Notes: generated from the sequence alone by a model not told the origin. Shown: positions 33,151 through 47,600, numbered from the stretch's first letter. The stretch is 64,000 bases of DNA from Macrotrachela quadricornifera (GCA_022393335.1 JAJEKB010022026.1:1-64000); one strand, 5' to 3'. Numbers and translations are program-made.

Positions 33151-36100
33151 ATGGGTTGTACGGGCACAAAAGCAAGTAAAGCTGAAGGTGATCTTGAACG
33201 ATATCATCAAGACATATTCACATCCTCACAATCAGGCGATGTTAAACGACTTAAAGATATCCTTGATGAACTTGATCGACGAAAAGCAATAACAACGAAA
33301 AAAGAAGTACTTAATATGGGTATGTTTATTGATTTTAATCGAATTATATTATATTATTTGTTTTGTTTTTTCTTTCTAAAATTTTTTATATAAACTAAAA
33401 TTTCTAGTATAATTAAATGGTAATCATCATTAATGTCACATGGTTATTTTATATATATTGATTATAATCTATTTTAAATAGCAGAAAATATTTTATCTTG
33501 ATAATAAGATTGATTTTTTTTTTTGATCAAGGTTATTGACGTGATAGTTTTTTTTTTTTTATCTTATACTAACATATGACATACAACTATATGAGAAAGA
33601 ATAAATAACTAAATTAGATTTTAATAGAAATAATATTTAAAGCAATATGACTTTAAAAATCAAGCATTCATTATTAATGAATATAATGAATTTGATTGAA
33701 GTTATAATTATCATAATATATAATTAAGAAAGAACAAAAAAAAATGTTTATCAAATTTTATCATTATAGATGATAATAAATCTTTTTTTTTAAATATATA
33801 ATAATTGAATTTGTTTATGTTTTTATTTTAGGTTATCGAGAAGCAGATGGTTTAACAGCATTAAGTATAGCAGCTGGTAAAAAGAATAAAGCTATCACAG
33901 AAATTTTAGCCAGTATGTTTATATATTTATTTAATAAACTGTTTTTTTTTATCCTTCTTTTTTTTTTGTCTAGCATGTAATGAAGTTGACGTAAATAAAC
34001 CATCATTATCCGGTATTACACCATTATTAATGGTTGCTGAAGTTGGTTGGGCAGATACACTTGATATACTATTACAACGTGGTGCTATTGTTGATGCAGC
34101 ACCATTTGGTAAACGTGCAGAAGAAAATAAAATAGCTGGTTCAACACCATTAATTGGTGCAACAAAATATGATCATCCGGAATGTGTTAAACGTTTATTA
34201 GCACATCAAGCTAATCCAAATCATCAAAATCAATCGGGTATATCAGCATTAATGTTAGCAGCTGAACAAGGTTATTTTGAATGTGTTAGACTACTTGTAC
34301 AAGCTGGTGCTGATATTGAATTAGCACCGAGTGGTATGAAATAAAATAAAATTTTATATATTATTTATCTTTTCGTTTTTTTTTTGTTAAAGGTCAATTA
34401 GCATTAACAATGAATTTATGTGGTCAAACACCATTATTTTGTGCAGCAAAAGAAGGACGAACAGAAATAGTAAAATATTTATTAGATCGTGCAGCTAATC
34501 CTCGTGTACAAAATCATTATGGTGTTAGTGCTTTATGGATACCAGCACAAAAAGGTATGTTACAAGTTGTTGAATTATTATTAAATGCTGGTGCTGAAAC
34601 ACATGTTGCTCCATTTGGTAATCTTGCTGATGAATTAAATATAACTGGTTGGACACCATTATATGCTGCAATGAAATCTCGAAAATTTGATGTTGTTAAA
34701 TTACTTCTTAAACGTGGTGCTGATCCAAATGCAGTTACTAAATTAGGTTCAACACCATTTTTATTAGCATCAGAAATATGTGATTTAGATATAATTGCTG
34801 CATGTGTTGAAGCTGGTGCTGATCTTGATTTTGCACCAAGCGGTCCAGATGCTGATAATTTAAATATAACTGGTCAAACAGCATTATTTATGGCAACATT
34901 AAAAGATCGTGTTGATGTTGTGAAATTTTTAATACATAAAGGAGCACAAGTTAATGTACAAAATCGTTATGGTGTATCACCATTATTACTTTGTGCTGAA
35001 TCAGGTAATCGTGAACTTGTTCAAGCACTTGTTGAAGCTGGTGCTGATGTTAATATTACACCAAAAGGTGAATTAGCTGAAGAAAATTTTCTTGCTGGAC
35101 AGGTAAATAAAACAAAAAAAAAGGATTTTTTGAAAAATAATTGTGTATAAATAATTGAAAATATACAGAACGATGAAATAAAACAGGTTTTCTTTTTATT
35201 GTTTCACTTGATTGATTCATATTGACATACATATATATATAATGAATAATATTTATTAATGTTTCTATTTTTAGACTCCACTTTTTGGTGCAGCTAAAAA
35301 AGGCCATGTAGAAATTTGTGAATATCTTATTAAAAATGGTGCCGATGTTAATGCTGTAACAATGGTATTTATATACTTAAAATATATCAAAAAAAATATT
35401 GAGATTTACTAATAAAATAATTTTAATACGTAAATATAATTACTAAAAAGAAAAACTTAACTATTCGTTTTATTAGTAAATCTCGATACTTTTGAGATGT
35501 TCGAAATAATGAATTTCAAAAAAAAAAAATCTATTTTTTTTAGACTGGTACTACTCCATTGTATACAGCAACTGAAGAAGGTCATTTAGAAGTTGTAGAA
35601 TTATTAATACGTCATGGTGTTGATGTTAATCGATCACCACAAGGTGCAATAGCACGTGATCTTCATATTGAAAATCAAACACCTTTATTAATAGCATGTA
35701 TGAGAAATCATGAATTAATTATTCGACATTTAATTGAATCTGGTGCAAATGTTAATGTTACATCTGAACGTGGTTCATCACCATTTTTAGCTATATGTCA
35801 ACATAATAATGTTGAATTAGCACGATTGCTTATTCGACATGGTGCAAAACATGATGTTGAAGCTAAAAATTTATATGATGGAAAAATTAATGGATTAATT
35901 GTTGCTGCTGAATCTGGTTCATTCGATATTTTAAATTTATTAGTTGATAGTGGATTAAATGTTAATTATAAAATTGAAGGAAAAGTAAATATACAAAAAT
36001 TAACTTTTATGTATATGTGTGGTTTTCTGATATTAGGGTGAAACTGCCGGTCGTACACCTTTATTTTGTGCATGTGCAAAAGGCTTTCAAGATATTGTTG

Positions 36101-36557
36101 CATATTTAATTGAAAATGGAGCTGATGTTAATGGAACAGAAAAAGTAAGTAATTATAAACTAAATTCCCTAAATATACTGATGGTATAAACAAATCAAAA
36201 TAATTTAATACATGAAAACTTTTTTAAAAAAAAAATCGCTGTATTTTATTAATTAATAAAATAACTATTAAAGACATCATCTTGTATCGTACTATTTATA
36301 TAATATTGCTATTTATTTAGAGTGGTTTATCATGTTTGCATATAGCAGCTGCTATGGGTCATGCTGATACAGTTCGAATTCTTTGTGAACGTGGTGCAAA
36401 TGTTAATCAAAAATTTCGTTTTGAAGAACAAGATGTAACTGCATATGATTTAGCCGAATCTCAGCAACATGATCATGTATGTAAAGTACTGGAAAATTTT
36501 GGCGCACGACAATTACCACAAAATACATTATCTAGCCATATTGAAACTAAAAAATAA
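33151..36557 (+). CDS. Ankyrin-repeat protein with putative N-terminal myristoylation/palmitoylation
   Basis: Eight exons (33151-33319, 33832-33912, 33974-34333, 34393-35102, 35275-35364, 35544-35984, 36037-36144, 36321-36557) give 731 residues. It starts MGCTGTKAS: Gly2 and Cys3 fit N-myristoylation with palmitoylation, so membrane tethering is likely. Nearly all the rest is ankyrin repeats (TPLFCAAKEGRTEIVKYLL, TPLYTATEEGHLEVVELLI and others). Many repeats come as pairs in which one member carries an inserted loop of form APxGxxAxxxxIxGxTPL (AAPFGKRAEENKIAGSTPL, APSGQLALTMNLCGQTPL, TPKGELAEENFLAG and so on). The carboxy tail is short and polar. Ankyrin arrays bind partner proteins; no catalytic domain is seen, so a scaffold role at membranes is inferred. 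Confidence 0.88.
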
Positions 36558-37694
36558 ATTTTTTCTTATATAACTGTATATGTAAACAACGTTCCGTTGT
36601 CGTACAATATTTATTCTTTTTTTTTTGTCTTCGATCGACGGACGCTCTTTTTTCTTTTTTTTTTTTTCATAGAATTTTTTTTCTCTCCTCGTTTTGTGCG
36701 CCCATTCGTTCAACATGTCTGTGTGTAATTTTTTCTTTTTTCGTATTTGTCTACTGCTTGCCTGTACACGAGCTCATTTTCTTCAATGTCTATATTCTTT
36801 TCTTCCCATGTTTTTTTTTTCTTTATTGAAAAATTCCTATGTGTATGTGTGTGTGTTTGTGTGTGTGTGTGCGAGTGCGATCTAGAGAAAGGATCTTATT
36901 CTAGGAATAAACGTGAACAAAAATAGTGTGTGAGATAAAAAAAAAATGATAGCATCATTTTTAATATAATTTAAAATTTTCTTTTCTTTTTTCTTTCTTT
37001 TTTTTCTTTTTGTAACAATAAGAAGAAATGAATGGTGTGTTAATCTGAGATTGCAATTATGTATTTTTATCGTTAAACAAGAAAATCATCTTCATATATA
37101 AAGAATATGAAATTAAATGTATATCATATCTGGTTCAATAATCAAAAGGAATATGTCTTGCTAAATAACGAAGTCTTAATTATAAATATGAAAGACATGT
37201 TAAAAAGTCCAGTTAATATTAATAATTGCGTAGATTATAAATATCTTACGTTAATAGACTGTATTAATCAACTGGGGGTAAAACTGTCTTCTAATTCAAT
37301 CATAACAGTATTTCATCAACATGTCCATATTTCGGAAAACAATTGTTTATCACTATACATATCTCTTCTTATCTTTTAGCTTAGTATATACATACAAAGA
37401 TGAAGAAAAACCTATTTCTTGTTATTATTATTATTCTTCTCACTATCATACATAGTTCGTTGGTTGTATCTTAGAACAACGAACAGGCGTTTACATAGTT
37501 TTTCTTCCCGCAGATATATATATATTTTTTTTTCTAGTATTACTGATAGTGCGTCCAGCAAAATGAGAGAGAGAGAGAGAGTAACAAAACAAAAAAAGGA
37601 AAAAGAAATGCCATTGTCGGTTTTGGTCTAGATATAGAAAGATACGCATATATATATATATACGCAACGTTTTATCTAAATTGAAGACGATCAA
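36558..37694. other. Intergenic stretch with microsatellites
   Basis: Pyrimidine-rich tracts, a (TG)n run near 36843-36870 and a (GA)n run near 37565-37582. A 90-codon frame at 37107 is AT-biased and not recognised. The region probably contains the 3' UTR of the ankyrin gene and the promoter/5' UTR of the PDZ gene. Confidence 0.4.
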
Positions 37695-40463
37695 ATGAGT
37701 AAAGTATTTATTAGTCGACCAGATGGTAATGTTCCATGGGGTTTTCGACTTCAAGGTGGATTTGAATATAATGAACCATTTACACTTACAAATGTAAGTG
37801 TATTTCTATTTTGATATATGAAAATATTAATCAATCAAGACAGGAATAATAATTATTGACTTTTCAAAATAGAAATATATCGATCTTAATTTTTATATTG
37901 TTAAAAAGAAAAAGTTTGTTTGTTATTCTTTTTATATAAATTCTATAGAACACTATTATTGATTTTTCAGCAATATATTATATTAACATAATTAAAAATA
38001 AACATATATAATATTGGTATTTGTTAATAGATAATACCCAATTCTCCTGCTGATGGAAAAATTGATCCTGGTGATATGCTATTAGAAATAGCTGGAAATA
38101 ATATTACACATATGACACATACTGCTGTTCTTGAACTTATTAAACAATGTGGTGATGCTCTTTATCTTACTTTACATAAGTAGATATTTTTAAAAAATTT
38201 TAAAAAAAATGTATTTTTTAAATAATAATAATTTTAGAGTTGGTTCGACATATCCATTATATGATACATCTTCATCATCTCTACCAATATCTATTGAAAA
38301 TATTCCACCAGCACCGATATTTGATGTTGATTTAATTGCTAATACAACAAATTTATTTAAAAAACAACAATCAATTGATGAAATTGAAACAACAGTAAAA
38401 TTTTTAACTAATTTAGTATTATTTTGTTATTTTTTTTTTTTATTTAGGAAATTTCAAATATTCCTGCTGTTCTTGCTAAAATGTTTGGTAATTCTAGTGG
38501 TCCAAAACCGTTTACATATATACCAGGAGGTCTTGATCTATCAAAAATCCGTGAATCAGCTCGTACTAGACGGTAAGATTATCTTCAATTATAATATTTT
38601 AATATATAATTTTACATATTAAATAAAAGACAAAAAAAAAAAATTGATTATAGTTTATTTTTCATCGAATTTTACAGGTGTGAAACCTTTTTGTAATCAG
38701 TAACGAAAAAAAAACATACACTCACATACCGAAAGGAAAGAAAAAAAAAATATATATATATTTAAGTATTAAAATAAATCTATTCAATGAGATTTTTTTA
38801 GACCTACATACCCTACAGTAGGATATAGTAAACTTAATTACGTACAGTTTTCTTTTTCTGTTTTTTTTTTGTCCTTTTAACTTTCTTTCATTTTTAAATA
38901 CATTTGTGTGTTTTTTTATATACATGCCATTCTTTTTCTTTTTTTCTTTTGCTAGACTTTTGAAAATGTATGTATGTATGTTTTATCTGGTGTACAAGAA
39001 GAAAAAAAAATCTGAAAGTAGAGAAAAGTATTGTTTGTATGAATCAATATTTAAAGTATAATCATTCAACAAAACATATATGTATATATAACTAGAAAAC
39101 AAAAAACAAATGATCACTTTTATTGTTTCAGTTTTTTTTATTTTATAAAAACCTTTAAATAGTGAGTTTAATATAATAAATATGACAAAAAAAAAGATTC
39201 GTTTTTTTTTCTGTATTTTAAATATATTTATTATTTGTAGTCTCCGTCAAGATTCTCAAGAATTTGATGAAATGATGAATCGACGAACAACTTTACCAAA
39301 TGAACATATGAATCAACATCATTATACAAATATTAATCCAATTCAACCATTTAGTTATGCTCGTCAACAACCAATACCACCAAAAAAATATATCGAACAT
39401 GATACTGATGTGTATGTATTATTTAATTTTAATAAATAAAATTAAGTTTTTTTATTAAACAAAAAAAAAACTAGTATAACACAATCACGTTCATTTCAAA
39501 TGCTTCAAGGTTGGATTTCGGATAGTGAAAAAAGTGTACCAATGATTACACCATCTACAAATACATCAATAGGTGAATATTTAACCTTTATATACAAAAA
39601 GTTTTATTATCTTTGATGATTACTATATTGAATTGTATTTAATTCTTATCGAATAGTAAAAATTTTAAAGGTCAATCGAATGAAAAATATCAAATGATCA
39701 ATAAATATTTTTTTATTTTTATTCATAGATACTTTTAATGATCGTCATTCAATTTCTTCTGGACTATCATCATTACCATCACGATCATTTCGTTATCTTC
39801 AAGAACAATATAGTACTGATAATGATGATAATAATGTAACAATAATTGAACCAAAATCAGTATCAAATAATAGTGGTAGTGGTCTTCGACGAAGTAGTGA
39901 TGCTCATATGCCTTCACGTGCATTTAAATATTTACAAAATCAATATAATATATCTGACCAATCACAATCAGTTAATAATCGAGATGATCTTATGGAAATT
40001 TATAATAAAAGTAAGATTAAGAAAACAAAAAAAAAAACTTAAATTTATTATTATTTATCATTTTTTAAGCTCCAGCAAGTTTTCGTGAACGTGAACCAGA
40101 AGCTCCACGTTATACAGGTTCAACAGTTCCATCACGTTCATTTCGTTTTCTTCAAATGATGACACAAGATAATTCCGAACCTATAACAACATATACAAAA
40201 CCTCAACAAACATTATTAAATAAATATGATGAACATAATCTTTCAATAAATATAAATAAATTAAATGAACATCCATCACGTTCATTTAAATATTTACAAA
40301 CATTAACTGGTGAAAAAAAATTACCTATTATTAATCAAACAGGTATTTTCATTTATTCATTTTAAATTTAATTTTTAGTATATTTTTTTTCTCTATAGAA
40401 ACACAAATTGATAAGTTAACAAATGAAATTAATTCAACACATTTTGGAATAAGCGATTATTAA
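37695..40463 (+). CDS. PDZ-domain protein of Zasp/PDLIM type with repeated PSRSFxYLQ motifs
   Basis: Nine exons (37695-37793, 38031-38179, 38238-38394, 38448-38572, 39241-39411, 39475-39572, 39729-40010, 40070-40342, 40399-40463) give 472 residues. An amino-terminal PDZ domain occupies residues about 1-85 (carboxylate loop PWGFRLQGG, then GKIDPGDMLLEIAG and TAVLELIKQCGDALYL), as in ALP/Enigma/Zasp proteins, which place PDZ first and bind alpha-actinin at Z-discs. The rest is low complexity with five copies of a motif: QSRSFQMLQ, PSRSFRYLQ, PSRAFKYLQ, PSRSFRFLQ and PSRSFKYLQ. No LIM domain is present before the stop. An alternative terminal exon after exon 4 (38678-38696) would give a short PDZ-only form. 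A muscle or cytoskeletal scaffold role is inferred from the PDZ type. Confidence 0.82.
38678..38778 (+). other. Alternative terminal exon of PDZ gene with polyadenylation signal
   Basis: After TTTACAG at 38671-38677, splicing from the exon 4 donor (38573) reads RCETFL and stops at 38694-38696. AATAAA follows at 38773-38778. This would give a short isoform of about 182 residues ending in ETFL, a class I PDZ-ligand type end. Confidence 0.5.
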
Positions 40464-43400
40464 AAAAAAAAAAAAGAACGAATATTTTTGCTTTTTATAT
40501 AATAATAAATATTATTTATTATTTAAATAATGTATAAAAATTTTATTTTAATTAGATTATTTTTATCGAAGAAAAAAAAAATGAGAAATATGAGATAAAT
40601 TGTACTAGAAATTAATTTGTAATCAAATTTATTATGCTTTAATAAATATTTATATTATATCAATTGACATATATCGATTTCTGATGGATTTTTAATAGAA
40701 ATTTTTTCATTTTTGGTAATAAAAGATATGATTACTTTATCAAAAAAAAAAAATAAGAAGAAGAAGAATTATGTAGATAAATTTATTAAATTAGAATGAA
40801 TTCATATGATTGTACTGATTGACTTTTATATCCTCATGTTAGTTATTACTCTTTTATATTAAAAAACAGATTGATTTGTTTATATTTCGACCATAAAAAT
40901 TATACGATTTCTCGCTTCTCTTTGACCTTAAGGGTTATACTATAAAAAGAAATCTCTCAATCCGTAATGAATTTCGAAAGAAGAAGGGTAAATATGACAA
41001 ATGATTTATTAGAAAATTTTATATTTAAATGTATATCAAATATTAATATAAATTTGATCTCTGATGATCCAATTACAAGTTAGGTATTTTTAATTAATCA
41101 ATATAAATGTTATTCTATCTTATATGTTTATATTAAGAATAAATCTAAATTTTTCAACTTTTAATTTATTATAAAATTTTCCTTAATAAAACCGTCTATT
41201 AGCGACCTCATAAATCAATTAATTGTTCAAGAGTTTTTGATAAATATTATCTTCTATATATTCTTTATTTTTAATATAGGAAAAAAAAAACATGTTTTTC
41301 ATATAATTTTATTAATTTTATCATAGTACCATGTGAAAATAAATAATTGGTTCATGGTCGTCATAAATCTCGTTCGCTCGTCCGTTCGTTCTAAAAGACT
41401 GACTGGCTTATTCTATTCATACCCGCCTAAATAAATTTATATATGGTCAATTTCCCGATTGTTATACCATACGTATTTGTATTCGGAATAGTTCATTACG
41501 AACATAGAATCGTCGTCGTCGTCTTCTTCTTCTTCTTTTTTTTTTTTTTGTGAAAAGATTTCTTTCAATATATATAATGATGATGATGAGCTCGATTCAT
41601 TCAACAACGAGCTTATCGAAGCGGAAATGGTTCGTGTGGTGGTACTCGTCACAGCACATACCAATTTCCTGTATTTAGATATCTCTTTTTTTTTTACTTT
41701 CCATCTTTTCTTTTTTTTTTTTTTGTTGTTTTTCATCTTGTTTTCTCTCTCTCTCTCTCTCTCTCTCCCATTTCCAGTATGTTCAGTTATCAATAATAAT
41801 CGTCATTTTCTTGTCTTTATTCTTCTCGTCGTTTTTTTTTTTCTTCAAGTATGAGAATGACGATGATGCGATAAGCGATTTTCATCTTGTTGAGGGGTGT
41901 TGTATGTGATGTTACTAACAAAAGAACTCGAGATGTTGCAGACAACATCAAGCAAATGTTTGTTAGAGAAAAAAAATATGGAAAAGAATAGAGAAATAAG
42001 AATAAGACGCAGAAGACGAAGAAGAAGAAAAGAAAAGGAAAAAAATCGAGTTCCGAACATCTCGTCTCAAAGGAAAAAAGCAGTAGCAATGGGTTGTGGT
42101 AGTATAGTAATCATAGTTGTTATAGTAGAACGACGACAGAAATGTGTTGTCGATTGGAAGAGCGAGATGGCGTGTTTTTGCGCGCGAAAAAAAATGGAGA
42201 AAAAAAGAAAATGTCGCGAGAACAGTGGTAACGGGAAAAACAACAACAACAACCATCGCCATCAACATCATCATCATCATCAGCCTAGGGAATAAAGAGA
42301 GAGAAGGAGCAAAAAAAAAATATATACAGGAAGGAATTGTAGCCAAGTCACGACTTGTTTAAGAACAAAAAATAATAATACTGATTGACTGTACAAAACG
42401 TTGACACAATCCCGTGGGTAAGATTTTAGAATTACTATAGTCTTCTTCTTCTTTTTTTCTTTATATAGAGCAGAAGAAAACAAATTTCTCCCTCGTTTTT
42501 TTTTTCTTCTTTGGTCTCTTGTTTTATTATCTTAAATCTTATATATATATCGGTTCATTAAGCACATAACTATACACATCGTTCACTTTCTAGTTAGTTT
42601 ATTGATATTATTATCGTCTTATTACCTCGTTCAAGCTAACACATTACTCAACTTGATAATGTTCTATTCAGAGAAAAAAGCAAACAAACGTTAGTCATTA
42701 TTAAATATGTATGTATATGTATATATATATATATATAATATTCTTTTTTTATATGTTGACAAGCTGTTTATTTAAACGGATAATATGACTTGTTGCTCTA
42801 TTCACCTTTACTTCATTATTATTCTTTTTTCGTTTTTTATTCTATGAGAAAAGTGTATCGTTAATGATGATGATGATAAAGTGAGCCGTGTTGGAGAAAG
42901 AAAGAGACAAGAGCTATATTGAAAAAAAATGAGAAAAAAAAAAAAAGAATAATAATTTTCTATTTCCCTTGTCGGCTTCTGAATACAGAAGAAGAAGCAA
43001 ATCTGGATAGTCGAAAATAATAATATACTATTAATAGTTATTATCTGAATAGCCGTCGTCGTCGTTGTTATTTTTTTTGCTTTATTTTCTTTCTAGCTAT
43101 AAGAAAAAAGAAGCTAATTGTATATTTTGCTTCAACACCTGTGTTTATGCTGATCAATTGTTTTGTTTTTGCTTCTTTCAATATATATATATATATCTAT
43201 ATATACATACATATTAGACTGTTATGTTCAGTCATTGTTTTTTTTTTTGTTATTTCTTTTTCCTCCTACGCTTTTCTTCATTCCATATAGAAATACAAAA
43301 AAGAAAATCAGTGTGGCCGATCGCTGAGCAAGATTATCTGATTAGGTGATTATTCCGATCTCTCTATATTTTTTTCTTTTTCTTCTTCTTCTTCTTTTTT

Positions 43401-43670
43401 TCTCTATTACTATGTCTATAGTTCGCATCCATACATCATCATCATTGCCGAGCGACCCGATTTTCCTACGACTATTCTTGTTGTCAGAACACATACCCTT
43501 CATGGTCTTTTTCTTCCTTCGCTTCACTAACCGCACAATACAACACAGAGAAAAGAGACCCTGTTATTGAATAATCGAGCAAGAAACAAGAAGAGAAGAA
43601 ATGAGAACTGACGATAGAAAAAAAAATATGAAGAGGGATGTCGAGAGAATAAGACCAGTAAGTTCTATTC

Positions 43671-43712
<42 letters not shown>

Positions 43713-44622
43713 AGGCATATGTAGGAGTTATATTTTCAAACGATAAAATAGGACAGGTGATGATTGCTGATGATCTGATCTATTTTGATAAAAATCTTAT
43801 CGCGTGATAGAAGAATTTGATAAGATAGATAAGGAAACAATGAAAAAAGAGAAGAAAGAAATTGATCAATATACTATTTGTCATATGTCAAATTTCGACA
43901 TATGAATATAATAAAATATTCATACGAACATTTTTATTTCGTTTCTTTTCTTTTTTTTCGAGTAATTATGTATCTTAGTTTATGTGACAAACGCACCTAT
44001 CTGTGTAATGATACTACTATTTAGTATGAAAATTGAAGATCAACAAAGAAAGAAATCTAATATATAAAGGTCAGAATATTTCATTGCATTTGTTAGATTT
44101 GTTTGCTTATGTCATTCCACGTGGGAATCATCGATCGCATAGAGTGCTACCTTTTCTTCTTTCCGCTTAGTACTAATGGCATCATTCGAGCACATAGAAC
44201 AGGAAAAGAAGAAGAAGAAGAAGAAAAAAAACCGAAGAATAAACGGTAGTTTTCTTGCAAATAAGAATGCTACAAAGAAAATGTATGTGTTGTCGTTATA
44301 GCTAAAAAGAGATAGGATAGAGAGTAGAACTATATTCTCACGAGATATATATTATCAGTTAGTTCCTTTTTTTTTTTTTTCTATTTTATATTTTGTCTTT
44401 TATTTCAAGGTTTATCTGTCGTTATATATATTAAATCAACAATGAATGAATTATGAGCTTGTATTTATCTTCTTTTCAACGACGGATTAACTTCTTTGAA
44501 TTATTTTTATTTATAATACTCAATTAGTCAATTAAATTCCATAATAATAATTTTTAAAAAAAAAAAAACTCTTATCCTATTAATCCCATACATATCATTA
44601 TAAATTCCAAAAAACAAAAAAA
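40464..44622. other. Long intergenic/5' region of the Ca2+-ATPase gene
   Basis: Low-complexity sequence: (CT)n near 41745-41768, (TA)n near 43676-43702, AAG/CTT tracts and T-rich runs. Several frames of 60-130 codons overlap on both strands but consist of repeats (poly-Lys, poly-Ser, poly-Phe) and are not credible. The region may hold the promoter and non-coding first exons of the ATPase. Confidence 0.45.
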
Positions 44623-47600
44623 ATGGCAAAGAAAAAGAAATCTACTATTGAACAAAATAATTTATCAGCTAGTGAAGCTGGACGAGAATTTGGTATTTCA
44701 CTTAAAGAATTAGAAAATTTAATGCAAACACGTGGTCATGACGGTATTAAAGAACTTAATGAAACATACGGTGGTCTTAGTGGTATGGGACAAAAGCTCA
44801 AAACAAATTTAATAACCGGTAAAAACAAAAAAAAAATAAATAAAATAAACAATTCAAATAATAATATTTTTTTTTTTTAAGGTTTAACGGGTAATGAAAA
44901 TGATATATCACTACGTACGGCAGCCTTTGGTCGTAATGAAATTCCACCTAAACCACCAAAAACATTTTTACGTCTTATGTTTGAAGCACTTACAGATGTG
45001 ACGCTTGTTATACTTATTATCTGTGCTGTCATTTCATTTTGTTTATCATTTTATCATCCAGGTGGAGATACATTTGAACCTGAAGATAAACCAAGTAAAT
45101 AAATAAAAATAAAAAAAATTTTTAATTTTTTAATGTTTTGTTTTTTGCAGAAGAAGCAAATGTTGAATGGATTGAAGGTGCAGCAATTATTATAGCTGTA
45201 CTTGTTGTTGTATTTGTAACAGCATTTAATGATTGGACAAAAGAACGACAATTTCGTGGTTTACAATCAAAAATAGAAAGTGATCAAAAATTTAATGTTG
45301 TTAGAGAAAATACTGTAAAACAAATTCCAATAAAAGATATTGTTGTTGGTGATATATGTCAAATTAAATATGGAGATTTATTACCAGCTGATGGAGTTGT
45401 TATACAATCAAATGATCTTAAAGTTGATGAATCATCATTAACAGGAGAATCAGATTTAATTAAAAAACATGAATCAAAAGATCCATTTCTTCTTTCTGGT
45501 AGAAAAAAAAAAATTTTTTAAAAAATATTTTCTTATCAATTGATTTTTAATTTTTCTTAGGTACACATATCATGGAAGGTAGTGGAAAAATGTTAGTATT
45601 GGCTGTTGGTGAACACAGTCAAACAGGAATAATATTTAAATTATTAGGTGCAACTAGAGAAGACGATGATAGTAATAAAAAATCAACAGATAAAAAAGAA
45701 AGTATGTTATAAATATTTAATTAATTATGCTTGATTTTTTTCCCTCTACTACTTTATTCCTAATACATATTCAGATACTATTCCTACCGAACCAGACGTT
45801 AATGAACGTCTAGTAAAACCAGGAACGGCTACAGGTATTTTTATATTTTTTTAAATGTCGTTAATTCTTCACTAAATATTGACTTGGTGATTGCTACTAA
45901 TAAAAAAAAAAATAATAATAATAATAATTAACTATGCTTGAAATTATGTTTGTTTTTTTTGTTTATATTAATAATAATTTTTCTTTTTTTTTTTTTGTAA
46001 TTAGATCCAGCTGGTAATAATTATGATGCAACTGAATTACAAGAAGTTATACCTGATAATGCTAAAGAAACTGATGGTCATGATGAAGATTCAGGTGGTT
46101 TTAAAGTAAAACAACGTTCAATTTTACAAGCTAAACTTACAAAATTAGCTATACAAATTGGTTATGCAGGTAAGATTTCTTTTTTTTTAAAGATATATCG
46201 AAAAAAAAAATTTTTTCTTGTTTTTCTATTCTCAAGAGAATTTTTGAATAAGAATACTAGTTATATCTCATGAGAATTATTTTTTTTTAATTAATATTGT
46301 TGTTGTATTTCATTTTTTTTTTGTTTTTAGGCATGACAATTGCAATTTTAACTGTACTTGTTTTATTAGTTCGATTTTCAATTGAAGAATTTATTCAAAA
46401 GTATAAAAATAATTATTTTTGTGTATATATAGATTTATTTCATTTTATATTTTAGACGTGAACGATGGAGTAATAGATATTTTAGTCGATTTGTACGATA
46501 TTTAATTACAGGTATAACTGTATTAGTTGTTGCTGTACCTGAAGGTTTACCGTTGGCTGTAACAATATCATTAGCTTATGCTGTTAAAGTTCGTTTAAAA
46601 AATAAAACAAATTTTTATTATATAAAAAATTTCTTTTGTTTTTTTTGTTGTATAGAAAATGATGTATGATAATAATTTAGTACGTCAATTAGATGCATGT
46701 GAAACAATGGGTAATGCAACAGCTATATGTTCAGATAAAACAGGAACATTAACAACAAATCGTATGACTGTTGTACAAGTATATGTTGGTGATAAACATT
46801 GGAAAAATGTTGCTGATCCAAATAAAGCTAAAGAAATAGCAATATCAGCTAAAACAAAAGAAGTTATACTTGAAGGTATATCTGTTAATAGTGGTTATTC
46901 ATCAAAATTATTGGTAAATTAAATTATATATTTATATAAATATATATATATGTATATTTTTAGCCTCCACCAGAAAAAGAAAAATTACCAAAACAAATTG
47001 GAAATAAAACTGAATGTGGTTTATTAGGTTTTGTTACTGGTCTTGGTGGAAGTTATGATGAAATTCGTACACGTTATCCTGAAGAAAAATTTGTACATGT
47101 TTATACATTTAATTCTGTAAGAAAAAATATGTCAACTGTTATACGTCGACCTGATTCAACTGTACGTATGTATACAAAAGGTGCATCAGAAATTGTTTTA
47201 AAAAAATGTAAAACAATATTAAATCGTAATGGTGAAATAATACCATTTTCAACTGTTGATTATGATCGTATTGTACAAACAGTTATTGAACCAATGGCAT
47301 GTGATGGTTTACGTACAATATGTATTGCATATAAAGATTTTTTACCTGATAAATTACCTGATTGGGATGATGAAAATAGTGTTGTTGATCAATTAACATG
47401 CATGTGTATATGTGGTATTGAAGATCCTGTACGTGATGAAGTACCAGCTGCTATACAAAAATGTCGAAGTGCTGGTATAACAGTACGAATGGTTACAGGT
47501 GATAATGTAAATACAGCTCGATCAATTGCACTTAAATGTGGTATTATAACACCAAATGATAATTTTTTAGTACTTGAAGGAAAAGAATTTAATCGACGTA

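Noticed and set aside
34410..35307. Minus-strand frame opposite ankyrin exon 4 end (35056-35307)
   Set aside because: Shadow of the real exon and its intron.
41437..43570. Several 60-130 codon frames upstream of PMCA
   Set aside because: They overlap on both strands and consist of poly-Lys/Arg/Ser/Phe from AAG/CTT and T-rich tracts; no splice or domain support.
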